Source of the DNA: Rhexocercosporidium sp. MPI-PUGE-AT-0058
Taxonomy: Eukaryota > Ascomycota > Leotiomycetes > Helotiales
Reading direction: 5' to 3'
Assembly (NCBI GenBank): GCA_020746875.1
Contig: JAGTJL010000038.1
Span: 1-64,000 of the forward strand
DNA: 64,000 nucleotides
The notes beneath the pieces are model-generated. The model saw only the letters and a list, made by a program, of their open reading frames with translations. It was not told the DNA's origin and did not search any database. Positions within the stretch are counted from its first letter, which is position 1. Every line of letters begins with the position of its first letter. Position numbers and translations under genes: made by a program. Positions 26,461 through 37,642 of the stretch are shown here, piece by piece.

Positions 26461-28525
26461 TAGCGTGGGCATCGGGATATGTACGAGCCAGGAACCCAGC
26501 GGGAAAGGGGTTATATGCATGGAATGTTATTAATATATCAGTCAGATAGTATGGTAGATGCTAGTATAGCTTTTATAAGTATGATATAAAGGGATGTAAT
26601 TGAAGGAGTGGAAGTGTATACTCAAGATACAGACTTTGAATTGGATGATGCAAATAAGTTGGCATAATTAAGTAGAATGTATAAGTGGCCCTTGCGCTGC
26701 AGTACAAATTAATATGGCAGGGCGAGGTTAATAAATGCACCATTCGGATTCCCCGAAATTCCTTGGCATGAGTTGATTTAGCTATTTCCATGAGTTGCTT
26801 TAGCTGTGGCTTAAAATAAGTAATAAACAAAGGGGGGGCGAGACACGCTAAAAAGCGGGACGCTTCGCCGGTCACGAATTTGGGCCGCCTCGCTGGGCTG
26901 CCGCAATGCGTTTGAAAGAGTACTGCTCAACCTTGCAGATCATCCTGATCTACCATACGGATGTCGCGGCAAAAAGTCATGGGTACGCCACCATCTTGGC
27001 AATGCCAATAGGTGCCTAGCAACCAGAGGACTATAGGTGGCGTACCCATGACTTTTGCCGCGACCTCCGTCACTGATGCGTTATTTGCCTTGGAGCATCT
27101 GATCTTCGGAGTAAACCATGCTTGTGACATAGCGGCGTGGCAGGGATTCCGGCCCACTTCCCCAGCCGATCTGTTCACGCTAGGATCCATGAAAGCAAAT
27201 TGGGGGCGGCCGGCGATCGGCATTAGGACTATGCGTCCGTATGAGCTCGAGCGGGAAGTTGGTGAAAGCCTTTTGTTTTCTGTGTTTCCACCTTGTTTCT
27301 GCTTCGTATGAAAGGTGGTTTCCAGAATCTATTCACCACCCTCCTGTAGGGCGGTGAGTGTCTCAATCAACCAACTATCAAGATTGCTAAATTTTGATTC
27401 GTACGTGGCCGAAATCACTACTATTGATCCCTATGCGTTTTGCGAGTTAGTCCACCTAGTCTAGTTCAAGCATTCGGACAGAATCCAGCTTCAGATGTGG
27501 CTGGATGGCTTAGAGCACAGGCAACTTTTTTCTCAGACCCGTTGTGGTTTGTCCCTACGCTTTTTTTTATTTTCTTTTTCTAGCCAGCATCCCCGACCTA
27601 CAGCCTCGTTGGCCCACCTTTTAAAGTAATGGAGATAGAGCTTAGATTTCGAGTGAGTCGAAACATCAGCCAGCATATAATACTCGGCTTAATCCGTCAG
27701 ACATCAGAAAAAAAGCTGGCATGGATCCTGTACCTTAATAGCTAGAAAATCGGGATCAAGAAACAATAAGCAACGGTATAATCCGAAGTTCGGCTGAATA
27801 GTGAATAGTCGTTTTGCTAGTATTGGTAGCTTTTTACTAGGATAACAAATCCTAAACGCATTGCGTCCAAAATTATATGGAGTAAATTAGCACAATTACT
27901 TATGAAAAGTTATTATTGCTTTTGCTGTAACGATACGAAATCATAGAGAAAGGGGAGGAGGGCATTATATGTGAATTCGATTACGTAGATTATTAGGCCA
28001 ATTCTCTAAAGGAGACTATAAAATGCTTTTCCAAAGTCTCTTTTCCTCTAGCGAACGAGGTGTCGAGCTTTAAGGAGATGAGGCAGCCAAAATATTCAGA
28101 AGGATAAAACGGTGGGCAAAATCTCCTAATTGAACAGCAGAAAAGTATAAAGGGGGTACGATTTTATTGACATTATGCTTGTGATATTTGACAAGTCATA
28201 TTCCCTTCGTTACGAGCTAAGGCCTGCAGCTAGGTGCGAAGCAATGGTATTGTTACACGACAGAAGAATCAATATGCCTTCCCGCCCTGCTCTAAAGTGA
28301 ATGGGGAGTGATGGCGGAATCTGTGGCGCAAAGATTGACCAGCATCCAGGTCCCACCATTATCCCTATCTCCACATCGACCCAAGCTAATATTCTTCGTT
28401 CAATATCAACTCTCTCGTCCGACGAGCCAACTATTTTACTGGCAAACGCACTTTGTGCTGCCCTCTTATTTATCAAGTCCAACAAGTAAAAATTCCCAAA
28501 ATTTTCTTGGATTCCAGCCGCACCG
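26461..28525. other. Non-RIP intergenic island upstream of the rhodopsin-domain gene
   Basis: Base composition returns to normal. Short open frames in this stretch (for example 26,573-26,875 and 27,012-27,311) overlap on both strands, lack introns or known domains, and are probably chance. An inverted repeat at 26,963-27,064 is the only clear structure. A smaller stem, CCACCCTCCTGTAGGGCGG, lies near 27,338. Confidence 0.5.
26963..27064. repeat. Inverted repeat, 29-30 bp arms, 43-bp loop
   Basis: The left arm (26,963-26,992) begins GTCGCGGCAAAAAGTCATG. The right arm (27,036-27,064) is its reverse complement except for one missing A in the A-run, and the match extends a few bases further out. 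It would form a strong hairpin in RNA or cruciform in DNA. It may be the core of a small non-autonomous element. Confidence 0.85.
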
Positions 28526-29966
28526 ATGGAGACCCGCGTTCCACTTGCGATTGGATGGTTCGTGAGTATGATGTCGCTTATGATGATTTTTATGGCGGCA
28601 CGTTTCTACGCAAGGTCCACCGTACAGGGTGGACTTCAGGTGGACGACTGGGTTATGGCCGTTGCAGTGGTATGTTTGCTCTCTAAGAAACTTTTCGCAG
28701 GTCAAACGGTTCCCTCCAATCAATTGTTGTAATTGCCTCTCGAATGATAGATTTATCTAAAATAGGAAGGGGGAGGGGGGGTTTTAGGGTTAATGCTGAT
28801 AATTCTCAACGTCTAGATCCTTGCTATTTCTATCTCAATTCTTGGCTGCGTAGCAACCCGTTTTGGCTTGGGGTACCACGTTTGGGATATCAGGCCGGAG
28901 TTGATAGTCACGGCCGCCAAGGTAACGCTTCATTGACTCCAGCCTGGGTATTATGGCGAACTCGGAACTAACTCGATGTCTAGATTGAGATGGTACCAGA
29001 CGCCCTTATTCCTCTATCAATGAGCCTAGCCAAGGTGTCCATATGCCTAGGCTACCTGCGTCTATTTCCCACTCATGCGAACAAGATTTTCTGTTATGTG
29101 GCTATTACATACCTTCTCTGCTGGGGTATCGGTGTCGCCCTCAGCTTGATATTCTCCTGCAGGTAAGTGCGCACCGAAAATATCTCGTCAACTCTTATCT
29201 TAGTATCCTCAAGATTGTGTACTAAGTTTGCTCCTCTAAAAATTTAGTCCCATCCAGTCCCATTGGGACAGTACTATCACCGACAAGTCATGTATTGACT
29301 TTCGTGCCGCAATCTTCGCATCTGCCTCGCTTAATGTCTTAAGCGACTTTGTCGTCTTTCTCTGGCCGGCTCACATCCTCTGGAAAGTACGAGTGTCTCG
29401 TAAGCGGCGACTGGGCCTTATTTTCCTTTTCGCCGTTGGTTTTATGTGGGCAACCCTATTTTCTTCAGGTTTAACATGAGTTCAAGGAATGGCCTAAAAC
29501 GAAGGAGCCAATTTCAATAGACTTTGACTAACCTAAGCAAACTCTATAGTGTCTGTGTCGCCGGGGTTGCTAGAATATATACTTTCCAATACTTCTTTAG
29601 CTCCAACGATCATACATGTATGTCCTTTCCCAAGTTCCATTCCATTTTTCATTCTAGTATTATACAAATCCCAACTCGCGATTTCCATCAATCTAACCAA
29701 CTGTTGTCAAACCTACAGACCGCGCCGCCATTCTCTGGCCAATCACAGCCACCGAAGTCAACCTCAGTATCATCTGTGGATGCTTGCCAGGCATTAAGCC
29801 TCTGTTAAACCGGCTCTTCCCTGACTCTCCTGACTGCTCACGTGGCCACTCTAATATTATTTTTGGGACCCATAACCGGGACTGGGGACTTAATTCCCTC
29901 TCATCAAGCCAAACCCAGCCCGTGCTGATCAACCCAATCAAGGCTGAGAAGGGAAGTACGAGGTAA
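28526..29966 (+). CDS. Fungal rhodopsin-domain 7-TM protein, six exons, intact
   Basis: Exons: 28,526-28,669, 28,817-28,921, 28,984-29,162, 29,248-29,445, 29,550-29,617 and 29,719-29,966. Exon lengths add to 942 nt, giving 313 residues without a stop. Introns have GT..AG ends with branch sites such as GACTAAC and TCTAACC; intron 4 uses the weak donor GTGGGC. The protein matches the fungal-specific rhodopsin-like membrane family (Pfam-style Rhodopsin_fungal). It shows A-R-F-Y-A-R and D-D-W after TM1 (residues 40-42), a glycine and histidine-rich loop (G-Y-H-V-W-D), the loop cysteines C142 and C158 around H-W-D, and E244-x-N-L-S-I-I-C-G-C-L-P in TM7. Members of this family are plasma-membrane proteins of unsettled function, not retinal opsins. 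The C-terminal tail is short. It stands alone within transposon relics and shows no RIP mutations. Confidence 0.9.
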
Positions 29967-30514
29967 TGAGAGGGTAATTTTTGTATATATTTCGACTAGT
30001 CCGTAATTCGCATAATGTCAACATCATCTCCTTTGAAACCATTGTCAACAAGGAGGATGGATAGATGACTTTGATGGAAGTGATAGCTCGTGATGATTAG
30101 AAAAGCAGTACAAATTATATCCTTGTATCTTATTGAGGGTGGTGGTTTTTTCAGTATTAAGCACACATGTGGACCTGGTGGGTCTTGGTCGTAATATAAT
30201 CTCAAAACCCGGTAGTTTAGACTCCTTTCTTCTTTGGAGAGTTATTAATATACTGATATCCCTAGAAAAGCACTCCTCAAGGTAATTTCCTCGAGGTGCC
30301 TTGTAATTACAGCGTATAAGACGCTATAAGAAGACGACTTATACGCTGAAGAAAAGCTGGATTCTAGTTCTAAGGATAAATCCGCGCTACTTGATAATAA
30401 TATAAAAACGTTAATCTAATCGCGTAAAAATAAAATTATACATTTTCGATACTAATATCTTTATGGAAGTAGACAAAGCTTTTACGTAGAAAATAAAGTA
30501 TTAAAAGAAAGGTT
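29967..30514. other. Intergenic, return to AT-rich sequence
   Basis: Composition drops from normal to RIP-like at about 30,240. No gene is supported; the short minus-strand frame at 29,996-30,205 has no recognisable features. Confidence 0.5.
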
Positions 30515-31403
30515 TGTGACGATAAGTGCACTTAAGAAGTTCTTGGCGAGTCAGGGAATCCTGGGATTCAAAGGTTAGTTTATATAAAGTCGGATTAGTA
30601 CCAGAGGAGATTCGGAAGCGATTATATATACGAGCTCACGTTCTTTATTTTTCTTTTCCTTTTTATCTTTTTATTTTTTTTGTATTAAACTTATTAACTC
30701 TCGATAGCCTTAGCTAAAGTATTATTATATACCTCTTATACTGTTCTCTTAGCTAATATTTTTATATTAAATAAGAAGATTATTTCCGCCGGAGACGGCT
30801 TTATAATACTTTACTAAAGATTTAGTTATTAATATTTCAAAGAATCAAGATTCCCGAGATCTCTTAATAATTAGGAACTAGGGTTTAAATCAGCACTTCG
30901 CAATTAGTAACGCTTGAAGCAGTCTTCGTTAATTACGCTTTAAACAACTCCTTTCTTACCGCGCTAAAGTTTTATATAATTAAGACCGTAAACCTTTATA
31001 AGCGATAAATTAATTAAGTATTATAATTGCAGTAAATTTAATTATTACAAGAGCGACTGCCCCGAGACTCTTAAAGTTCAGTTTATAAATAAGGGAATCG
31101 AGGAAGAAAACGTAAAATTAAGAAAAAAGCAAAAAGAGTTATTAAAGAATAAATAGGAAAATGAAAAGGCTTAAAAAAAGACTTCTTCTTAAGTTTACGC
31201 AAATATAATTTATTAAAGCTTAATTTAAATTCTTTTATAAGAAGAAAGGAATTCTTAATTTCTTATATTATTAATATAAATAAATATAGCGGTATACTTT
31301 CTACTTTAATAAATACTAAGGCAAACGATTACTTTTTATAAATCAGATCTTTTCTAAGCGCTTTTCGGAGGCTTCAAGCGTAAAGATTTTACTTTTCTCT
31401 TAT
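30515..31403 (+). mobile_element. Gypsy relic copy A (LTR, partial gag, protease), plus strand
   Basis: It begins TGTGACGATAAGTGCAC, taken as the LTR start. Plus-strand translation reaches a degraded retroviral-type aspartic protease near 31,300-31,400 (L-I-N-T-K-A-N-D-Y, for L-V-D-T-G-A-N-G-Y). It is homologous, inverted, to copy B (34,498 to 31,671). Copy A lacks about 1.26 kb that copy B has between 32,771 and 34,050. It ends where the solo LTR at 31,404 begins. Confidence 0.75.
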
Positions 31404-31670
31404 TGTTGATTTGTAATCAGTGCTTCTCTGCTGTTTCCAGAACCTTCGCTTAGCTGTCATTTGACATACATACGTCAAAGCCTACGTAAGCTATTACGCG
31501 GCGTTACGCAAGCTATTACGTAGCTAGAAGGTTCTAGAAGCTAGCAATTGTGTATATAAGGAGCCTTAAGCTCTCTAGTTTCCGAAGCTCAAGCAATTCA
31601 AGAATCACTTCAAATCACGTGTCGTTTCCTCTCTCTGATTCGCCTATTTCCACATTTAATAACGTTAACA
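31404..31670 (+). mobile_element. Solo LTR with 5-bp target duplication CTTAT
   Basis: It starts TGTTGATTTG and ends AACGTTAACA. CTTAT stands at 31,399-31,403 and at 31,671-31,675. Internal text near the 3' end (CACGTG..CTCTGATT..GCCTATTTCCACA) is related to the LTRs at 19,861, 34,557 and 40,795 but the copy is a distinct subfamily. It lies at the junction between the two inverted Gypsy copies. Confidence 0.88.
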
Positions 31671-34498
31671 CTTATATATAATTAATAGCGAATTAGACGT
31701 ATCGTCGTCTTTAATTAATTTAATTTATAATTATATTACGTCAATTAGCATTAAGCTAGTAATAGCCAGTAGTTCTTGTTTCGGCTTTAATAAAAAGCGA
31801 TATAATTAGCTCTTTTGTTTAACGAGAAGTTAGTAAGTATACGGAAGGCTATATAAGATAATTATTAACCTAATTTAATTTAATACGAAAACGTCTTATT
31901 TATTTAACGTTAATTATTATATCTTAGTTTTTCAAGTTAAATACGACAAAAAGGCTGGTATATACGCGTTTGCTATTTATTATTAAGTAAAGACGTATAT
32001 AATAAGAGGCGTGGCTTTATACGGAATTTTAAAAACTATAGATTAAAATAATATAAGAATTAAGCAGAATCTTTACTCTTAAGGTGTCAGATGGAGTTCA
32101 CGGTAGGCAAAGCTTCATAGAAGTTCAGGGAAAATATATTTAAAGAATTAATCTCTGGCTTTTAAAGAAGTCTAAAGGAGAAGCGTATATATAAAAGGGG
32201 TTACCCGTAAGGGGAAGCAAAACGCCGGCGTGACTAAATATATAAGTAAGACTAATTCTATTAATACCGTAAAAGCCTCGGCCCCCTTATATTACGGGCC
32301 CGATTCCGTACAGATAGAATGGATAGGCATACACATGACATAAGGCCTCCGAAAGGCGTACGGAAAAGGTCTAATTTATAAAGAAGTAATTATTTGCTTT
32401 AATATTTAGCGGAGAGTATAACGTTATATTTATTTATATTAATAATATAAGAAACTAAGAATTGCTTTCCTTTTATAAAGGAATTTAAATTAAGCTTTAA
32501 TAAATTATATTTACGTAAACTTAAGAAAAAGTCTTTTCTTAAGGTTTTTCGTTTTCTTTTATTTATTTATTTTAATAATTTCTCTTACTTTTCTTTTAAT
32601 TTTACGCCTTTCTTTTAATTTTCTTGTTTACGAGCTAAATCTTAAGAGTCTCGGGGTAGTCGTTTTTATAATAATTATATTTATTATAATTATAATACTT
32701 AATTAAATTATTACTTATAAAATTCTAAAGCTTTAGCTATATAAAGCGCTAGCGCGGTAAGAAAGAAGTAACCTATTATTGAATGGTAAAAGAGCGTTCA
32801 AACGAAACAGAAAAAGATTAATAAGTAAAGATAATTCTTTAAATACGTATTTACGCGAAAAGGTAATTTGACCTAAATCGGATGACTTTTAGGTTATATT
32901 CGGAGTGCGAGTTAAAATAAAGTTTAAACTAAATATATAATTCCGGTGATTTTTTAAGTTTAGCAAAATAAAATAGGAAACTATTTTATTATAATTATTC
33001 TTTTAAGTTAATTTAATAATAAAAGTCTTATCTTATAGTTTAAGAGTAAGCTTTTGTTATATATAAAGGAATTATTCCGACTTAGCGACGCTGTCTTATA
33101 ATAACGCTTTAAATTTTTATTTTAAACTTAATAAAAGTTTTCTTAAAATAGAAATTTATATATAAATTATAGAAAGCGGACCGGAACTTGTTAATTTTAT
33201 AGTTAATTAAAAAGTAAGATTTTAAAAGTATAATTATTTCTTTAATAGTTGTAAACAAAAAGTTTCTGAAAAGTATTAAGTTTTTAAGTAAAATCGTGCT
33301 TTTTAATAATTAATTTCCAAACGAGAGCACGACGAGCTCTTTTCGTTAAAAAAAGATTAGCGTTAACTTTTAGGCAGTCTCAAATTAAAGTATATTATTA
33401 TTTAAATAAAGGATTTAAATTATTATTTAATAAAGTAATCTTCTTTATTAGTTAAATCTTAAAAGGCCGAAACGAGCTTAACTGAGCTTTAAGAATAAGA
33501 GAGGTATAACTTTTTAGCGAACTTTTATTAAATTTTATTAATTAAACTAAAGGAAGAGTAAGCGTTCGTAAACGATTTTAAAGTAGTCCAGAGGGCTCGG
33601 AAGGAATAAGGTCTCTTTCGGGATTATTATTAGCTTTTCCGGAATTAAGTCGAGGAGTAATAAAAGCTGCGAATATAACTTTACTTTTAATAAAGCTAAA
33701 TTAAAGTTCTTTTTATTTATTTGCTTCATTTTTAGTTTAATTATTAATAACTTAAAAGAATCTTTTTAAAACGTTAAAGTTATTATAATTTATATCGTTT
33801 TAAGCTTTGCTTTTATTCTTTTAAATAACGACGTTAAGTTTAAAAGGCGAGATAGTAAGTTTTTTTTAAATTAAGAAGAGCTCTTAATAAAGTCGTAGCT
33901 ATTAAAGGACTTAATTTAAAAATTCTTTAAGAGTTAATTAAAATATAATAATTCTTAATAAAAACAAGTAGCTGACTCGGAGTAGATTCGGAGGGGTTTC
34001 GTATTAAATAAAGAGGTTTTGAGTGCGATAAAAAAACACTTCCTTAAAATTTATTTATAGCGGACTTTATGCGAAAGAGGTTATTTAAAGTATAATTAAC
34101 GAAGGCTGCTTTAGGAGTTATTAATTACGCCGTATTAAATTAAACTTTAGTTTTTAATTATTAAAAAATCTTTAAAATATTAATAATTAAATCTCTAGTA
34201 AAGTATTATAAGGCCGTCTCCGGCGGAATTAATATTTTTATTTAATATAATAATATTAATTAAGAAAGCAGTATAAAAGGCATATAATAATACTTTAGCT
34301 AAAGCTATCGAGAGTTAATAAGTCTAATGTAAAAGAAATAAGAAATAAGAACAAAAAAAATAAGAAAAGCGTAAGCTTATATATATAATCGCTTCAAAAA
34401 CCCCTCCGGCACTAGTCCGACTTCGTATGACTTAATTAACCTTGAACTCCTAAATTCCCTGACTCGCTGAGAACCTCTTAAGTGCACTTATTATCACA
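31671..34498 (-). mobile_element. Gypsy relic copy B (LTR to protease), minus strand
   Basis: The minus strand begins TGTGATAATAAGTGCAC at 34,498 and mirrors copy A. A gag-like region lies at about 34,050-32,770; a 60-codon open piece at 33,547-33,729 (minus) belongs to it and ends P-S-P-L-D-Y-F. Basic Lys-rich text follows, then the protease with A-N-N-Y-F-F-I-N near 32,370 and, past the nested LTR, D-I-I-I near 31,915. Reverse transcriptase is absent. A solo LTR (32,095-32,340) interrupts it. Confidence 0.78.
32095..32340 (+). mobile_element. Solo LTR of another family with target duplication TAAGG
   Basis: It starts TGTCAGATGG and ends ACACATGACA, giving inverted TGTCA/TGACA ends. TAAGG stands at 32,090-32,094 and at 32,341-32,345. 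A TATA-like TATATATAAAAGGGG lies near 32,186. Removing it joins the copy B protease sequence, which aligns with copy A across the junction. Confidence 0.9.
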
Positions 34499-34556
34499 TA
34501 TCTTTGTTTGAGCCTAAAATGGGCTTTTGCGAGATACCGAGCTGCCGAGTATACGT

Positions 34557-34821
34557 TGTTGGATTTGACTTCGGTAACTCGTGCCGATTCTACCCTAGAA
34601 TAGCCAAAGGAGTTTCCACTGCTTACGCGGCCCGGAAATTACCTTCGTATTCCGGGTAATTACGTAATCGTAAAAGCTTTTAAAGAAGCTATTATTTTAT
34701 ATATAACTACCGAAGAGCTCTTCTAGCTCTTTAAGCAAGCAAGCAAAGCAATTCTCTCTCTTTGATCACGTGTCATCACCTACTGCGCTTCCTCATTCTG
34801 ATTGGCTCGCCTATTCTCACA
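34557..34821 (+). mobile_element. Solo LTR with 5-bp target duplication TACGT
   Basis: It starts TGTTGGATTTGAC and ends CTATTCTCACA. TACGT stands at 34,552-34,556 and 34,822-34,826. It is very similar along its whole length to the LTR at 19,861-20,115 and to the inverted one at 40,795-41,104. Confidence 0.93.
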
Positions 34822-35094
34822 TACGTGAAAAGCCTTAATATAATCTTATACTCGAGACGAATTAAGCCTTAAGCGAGGGATATAACAGATTCAGGTTTAC
34901 TTCGGCAACTTATATATATAGCCGATTAGCAGAATAAATATTAATCTATTCTAATACCCTTTTAAGGTTAGTTAGCCTAGCGGTAAAGCTAATTACGCGC
35001 TAGTCGTGTGCCTTGATACCGCGCCGTCACACTTATGCGGGGAAATATAAGGTTAACTTTAAAGCTGGAAATCGTCGAAGGACCTTTATAAGGG

Positions 35095-36924
35095 TATACT
35101 CTAACGTCGAGCACCCCCCTTCCGCCCACCTCGCTTAACTCACCGCTACATCTCCCCACCAACTTAAATAATTAATTACTCGATTTTTTAATTAATTCTT
35201 CTTAAATTTAGAATATAACTTACTCTTATTATAAAGCCTTAATATACCGAGTATAACGTTATATATACGCTTGTAGAAATCGCAAATAATAAGTCTTTAC
35301 GAAAAGCATCGCTTAAATAAAGTATTCAGAGGTCTATTTTCGTAGCCGCAACGCAATTATTTTATTACGTTAAAAAGGTATTAATTATTTATAAAAGCTA
35401 CTTACGGTAATAAAGAGTCGATTAATTAATTATATTTTTACTTAAGAGTCTTTTAGCCGTGGAATTACGTATATATAAATCAAGGTTTTTAGAGAAAGAC
35501 TTCTAACTCTTTAAGAAAAATATTTATTACTTAAAAGATATTAGATTTATAAGTTTTTAATACGGAATTTTATTTTAAAAACGAAAAAGCAAATATATAT
35601 TAATTCTATACGTATTAACTGCGCTTATTTTGAAATTGTTAAGCCTTAGTTTTAAAAACTAAAGATTTTAGCTATTAAAGCTATTTTAGTTAATTAATAA
35701 TAGAATATAAACGAGACCGGTATTATAAAAGGCTACGGTCTTAATAGATTCGTTATAAAGCACGCCGAAAAGCGTAAGATTTAAGGAAAAACAATTAAGC
35801 TCACGTACTTAAACGTTAATTATTAAGTATATCTCTGTAACCGGAATCTCTATATAACTTCTTATAATTTATAAGAGAAAATCGGTATAATAATAATAAT
35901 TCCGTCTTAATTAGACGTATTCAACGATTAGCACTTTATTATAACCGATAATAAATAAATAATTAATAATACGGCTCTTAAATAGTTAAAGAAAATGTTT
36001 ATCTTTTAAATATAACCACGTGATTATTTAGTAAGACTACTTATTTTAAACGGCCACGAGAGCTATAAGATTACGGAATTCCTTTAAAAGTGCCTTAAAA
36101 ATAATATATTTTTATTATATTTACTTATATATACGTTATACGTCTTATAACCCTTAGATTTAACGGTTTTCTTTACGTTAAAGCGTGCTTACTAAAAGGA
36201 ATTATATAAATTAAGTTCTTTAATCGATTATACGCTAATTAATAAGCGCAATTTCCTTTTTTATTATTAAAAAGCACGCCGAGATATCATTACTTTTTCT
36301 AATATTAAATCTAAATAAAGAATTAATAAACTATAGCCGGTATTTTTAGCGAAACCCTTAATAAGCTTATTATTACTAAAAAGTAATAATAAATCTATAG
36401 CTTTAGCTTTTTAAGAGTTTTAAAAAGTAATAATATTACCTCCCGAGCCTTTTAGTACTTTTATTCAGTTATAAATTCTTAAAGCTATAAAAGATTTTCG
36501 TTTATAAATACGCACTTTAATAAGCGAATTATATAATTAGCATCCGACGCAGCGTTTATTTTTTAAGAAGATTATAAAAAAATTTAATAAAAAGGATTAC
36601 AAATTAAGAAAAGCAAATATAAAAATTAAAAAATTAAAAAAGCGATTAAAGTAATTAAAGCTAAGGAAAAAAAGAAAATTTAAATTAACTTAAATTCTAA
36701 GTTTACGATAATACGTGCTATTTAAGCAGTTTAAATTACAGCTAGAAATCGTCAAATTATATTAATAAAACCAGAATTAAAAAGAGGTTCTAACTTTATA
36801 ATTTGTTATATAAAAGTTAACGTAAAATAGAATTATTAAGTATTAAATAGAAAGTGCTGATATTACGCGAGGTAGGCGGAAGAGGGGGGGTAGGCGGAAG
36901 GGGGGTGCTCGACGTTAGTATACG
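35095..36924 (+). mobile_element. Fot1/pogo-type DNA transposon relic
   Basis: Inverted repeats CTAACGTCGAGCACCCCCCT at 35,101-35,120 and their complement within 36,893-36,918 bound the element. The match continues through a CCGCC-rich tract. The outer ends differ by two bases, so the TA duplication is not fixed. The transposase between them, read through stops, shows the DDE_1 signature region: N-E-T-G-I-I near 35,720, L-I-L-N-G-H-E-S (for L-I-L-D-G-H-G-S) near 36,050 and L-Q-P-L-D-L read as L-x-P-L-D-L near 36,150. It is followed by F-L-K-(R)-A-Y-x-K-E-L and a Lys-rich tail. The catalytic Asp in the central box is changed by RIP. Non-functional. Confidence 0.87.
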
Positions 36925-36939
36925 TACGTACGCCAGCGT

Positions 36940-37060
36940 GAAAAATGATTTGATTTGATTTGATTAATAGCTATTAATCATATTCAAATCAAGCAAAATC
37001 TTGATTAATTAAAATCAAATCAAATCAAATCAAATTAATTAAGTATTAATTGATTAATTT
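36940..37060. repeat. AATCA-type pentanucleotide satellite, left copy
   Basis: Repeats of TGATT/AATCA with inverted halves (TGATTTGATT.. then AATCAAATCA..) and the phrase ATTAATTGATTAAT. The same phrase follows the larger array at 44,790-45,045. Confidence 0.85.
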
Positions 37061-37162
37061 CATTAATATAAGAGCCGCATCCTAATCAGGACTAGATTAT
37101 GAAACTAAGCTAAAAGAGAGTTAGTATATACTAATAATAAAATCAATTAAAGTCTAGGAGTC

Positions 37163-37642
37163 TGTTACGAACGCCCCGCGTCCCGTGACACCTGGCCCCG
37201 GGATAGTAAAGTACTTAGGATTATAAGCTCAAAAAGGTGAAAGTTTTAAGAGAAAGATATTAAGAGAATATTATTTTTAAAAACACGTTTTAAAAGACTT
37301 TAATACTTAAGATCTTATAAGTTATATATTATAAAATTATTATTATTAATAAACAATTAAAAAGCAGATAATCTCTTAAATTACGCGACTTTCTTACGTA
37401 ATAACCGCTAAGATTAATAAATCGCCAGAGGTTTAGTAATCTCAGTGGTTTTAAAAGCATAAGAAGTTTTATATAAGATTAATACGTCTATTATTAAATA
37501 AGAGCTTTATACTTAATTAAAAATAATATCTTAATTATATTAATTATTATTTATTTTATTATACGTAATATACCTACTTTTCGATTATTAAGATTAATAT
37601 AATTTATTATATTTATATTAAGTAAATATACGAATTGTAATA
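37163..37642 (+). repeat. 5' LTR of the full-length Gypsy
   Basis: It starts TGTTACGAACG and aligns with 43,925-44,387 over nearly its whole length (for example CTTAGGATTATAAGC and TTACGTAATAACCGC in both). It ends near GTAATA, a RIP form of a CA end. It has about 15 more bases than the 3' LTR near the start. Confidence 0.82.

Noticed and set aside
27012..27311. 99-codon plus frame over the inverted repeat, mirrored by a minus frame
   Set aside because: Both strands are open because of the palindrome; no recognisable domain and no splice support.
34972..35035. tRNA-like text with a perfect A-box (TAGCCTAGCGG)
   Set aside because: No B-box and no matching acceptor or T stems could be built; at most a SINE or tRNA relic.
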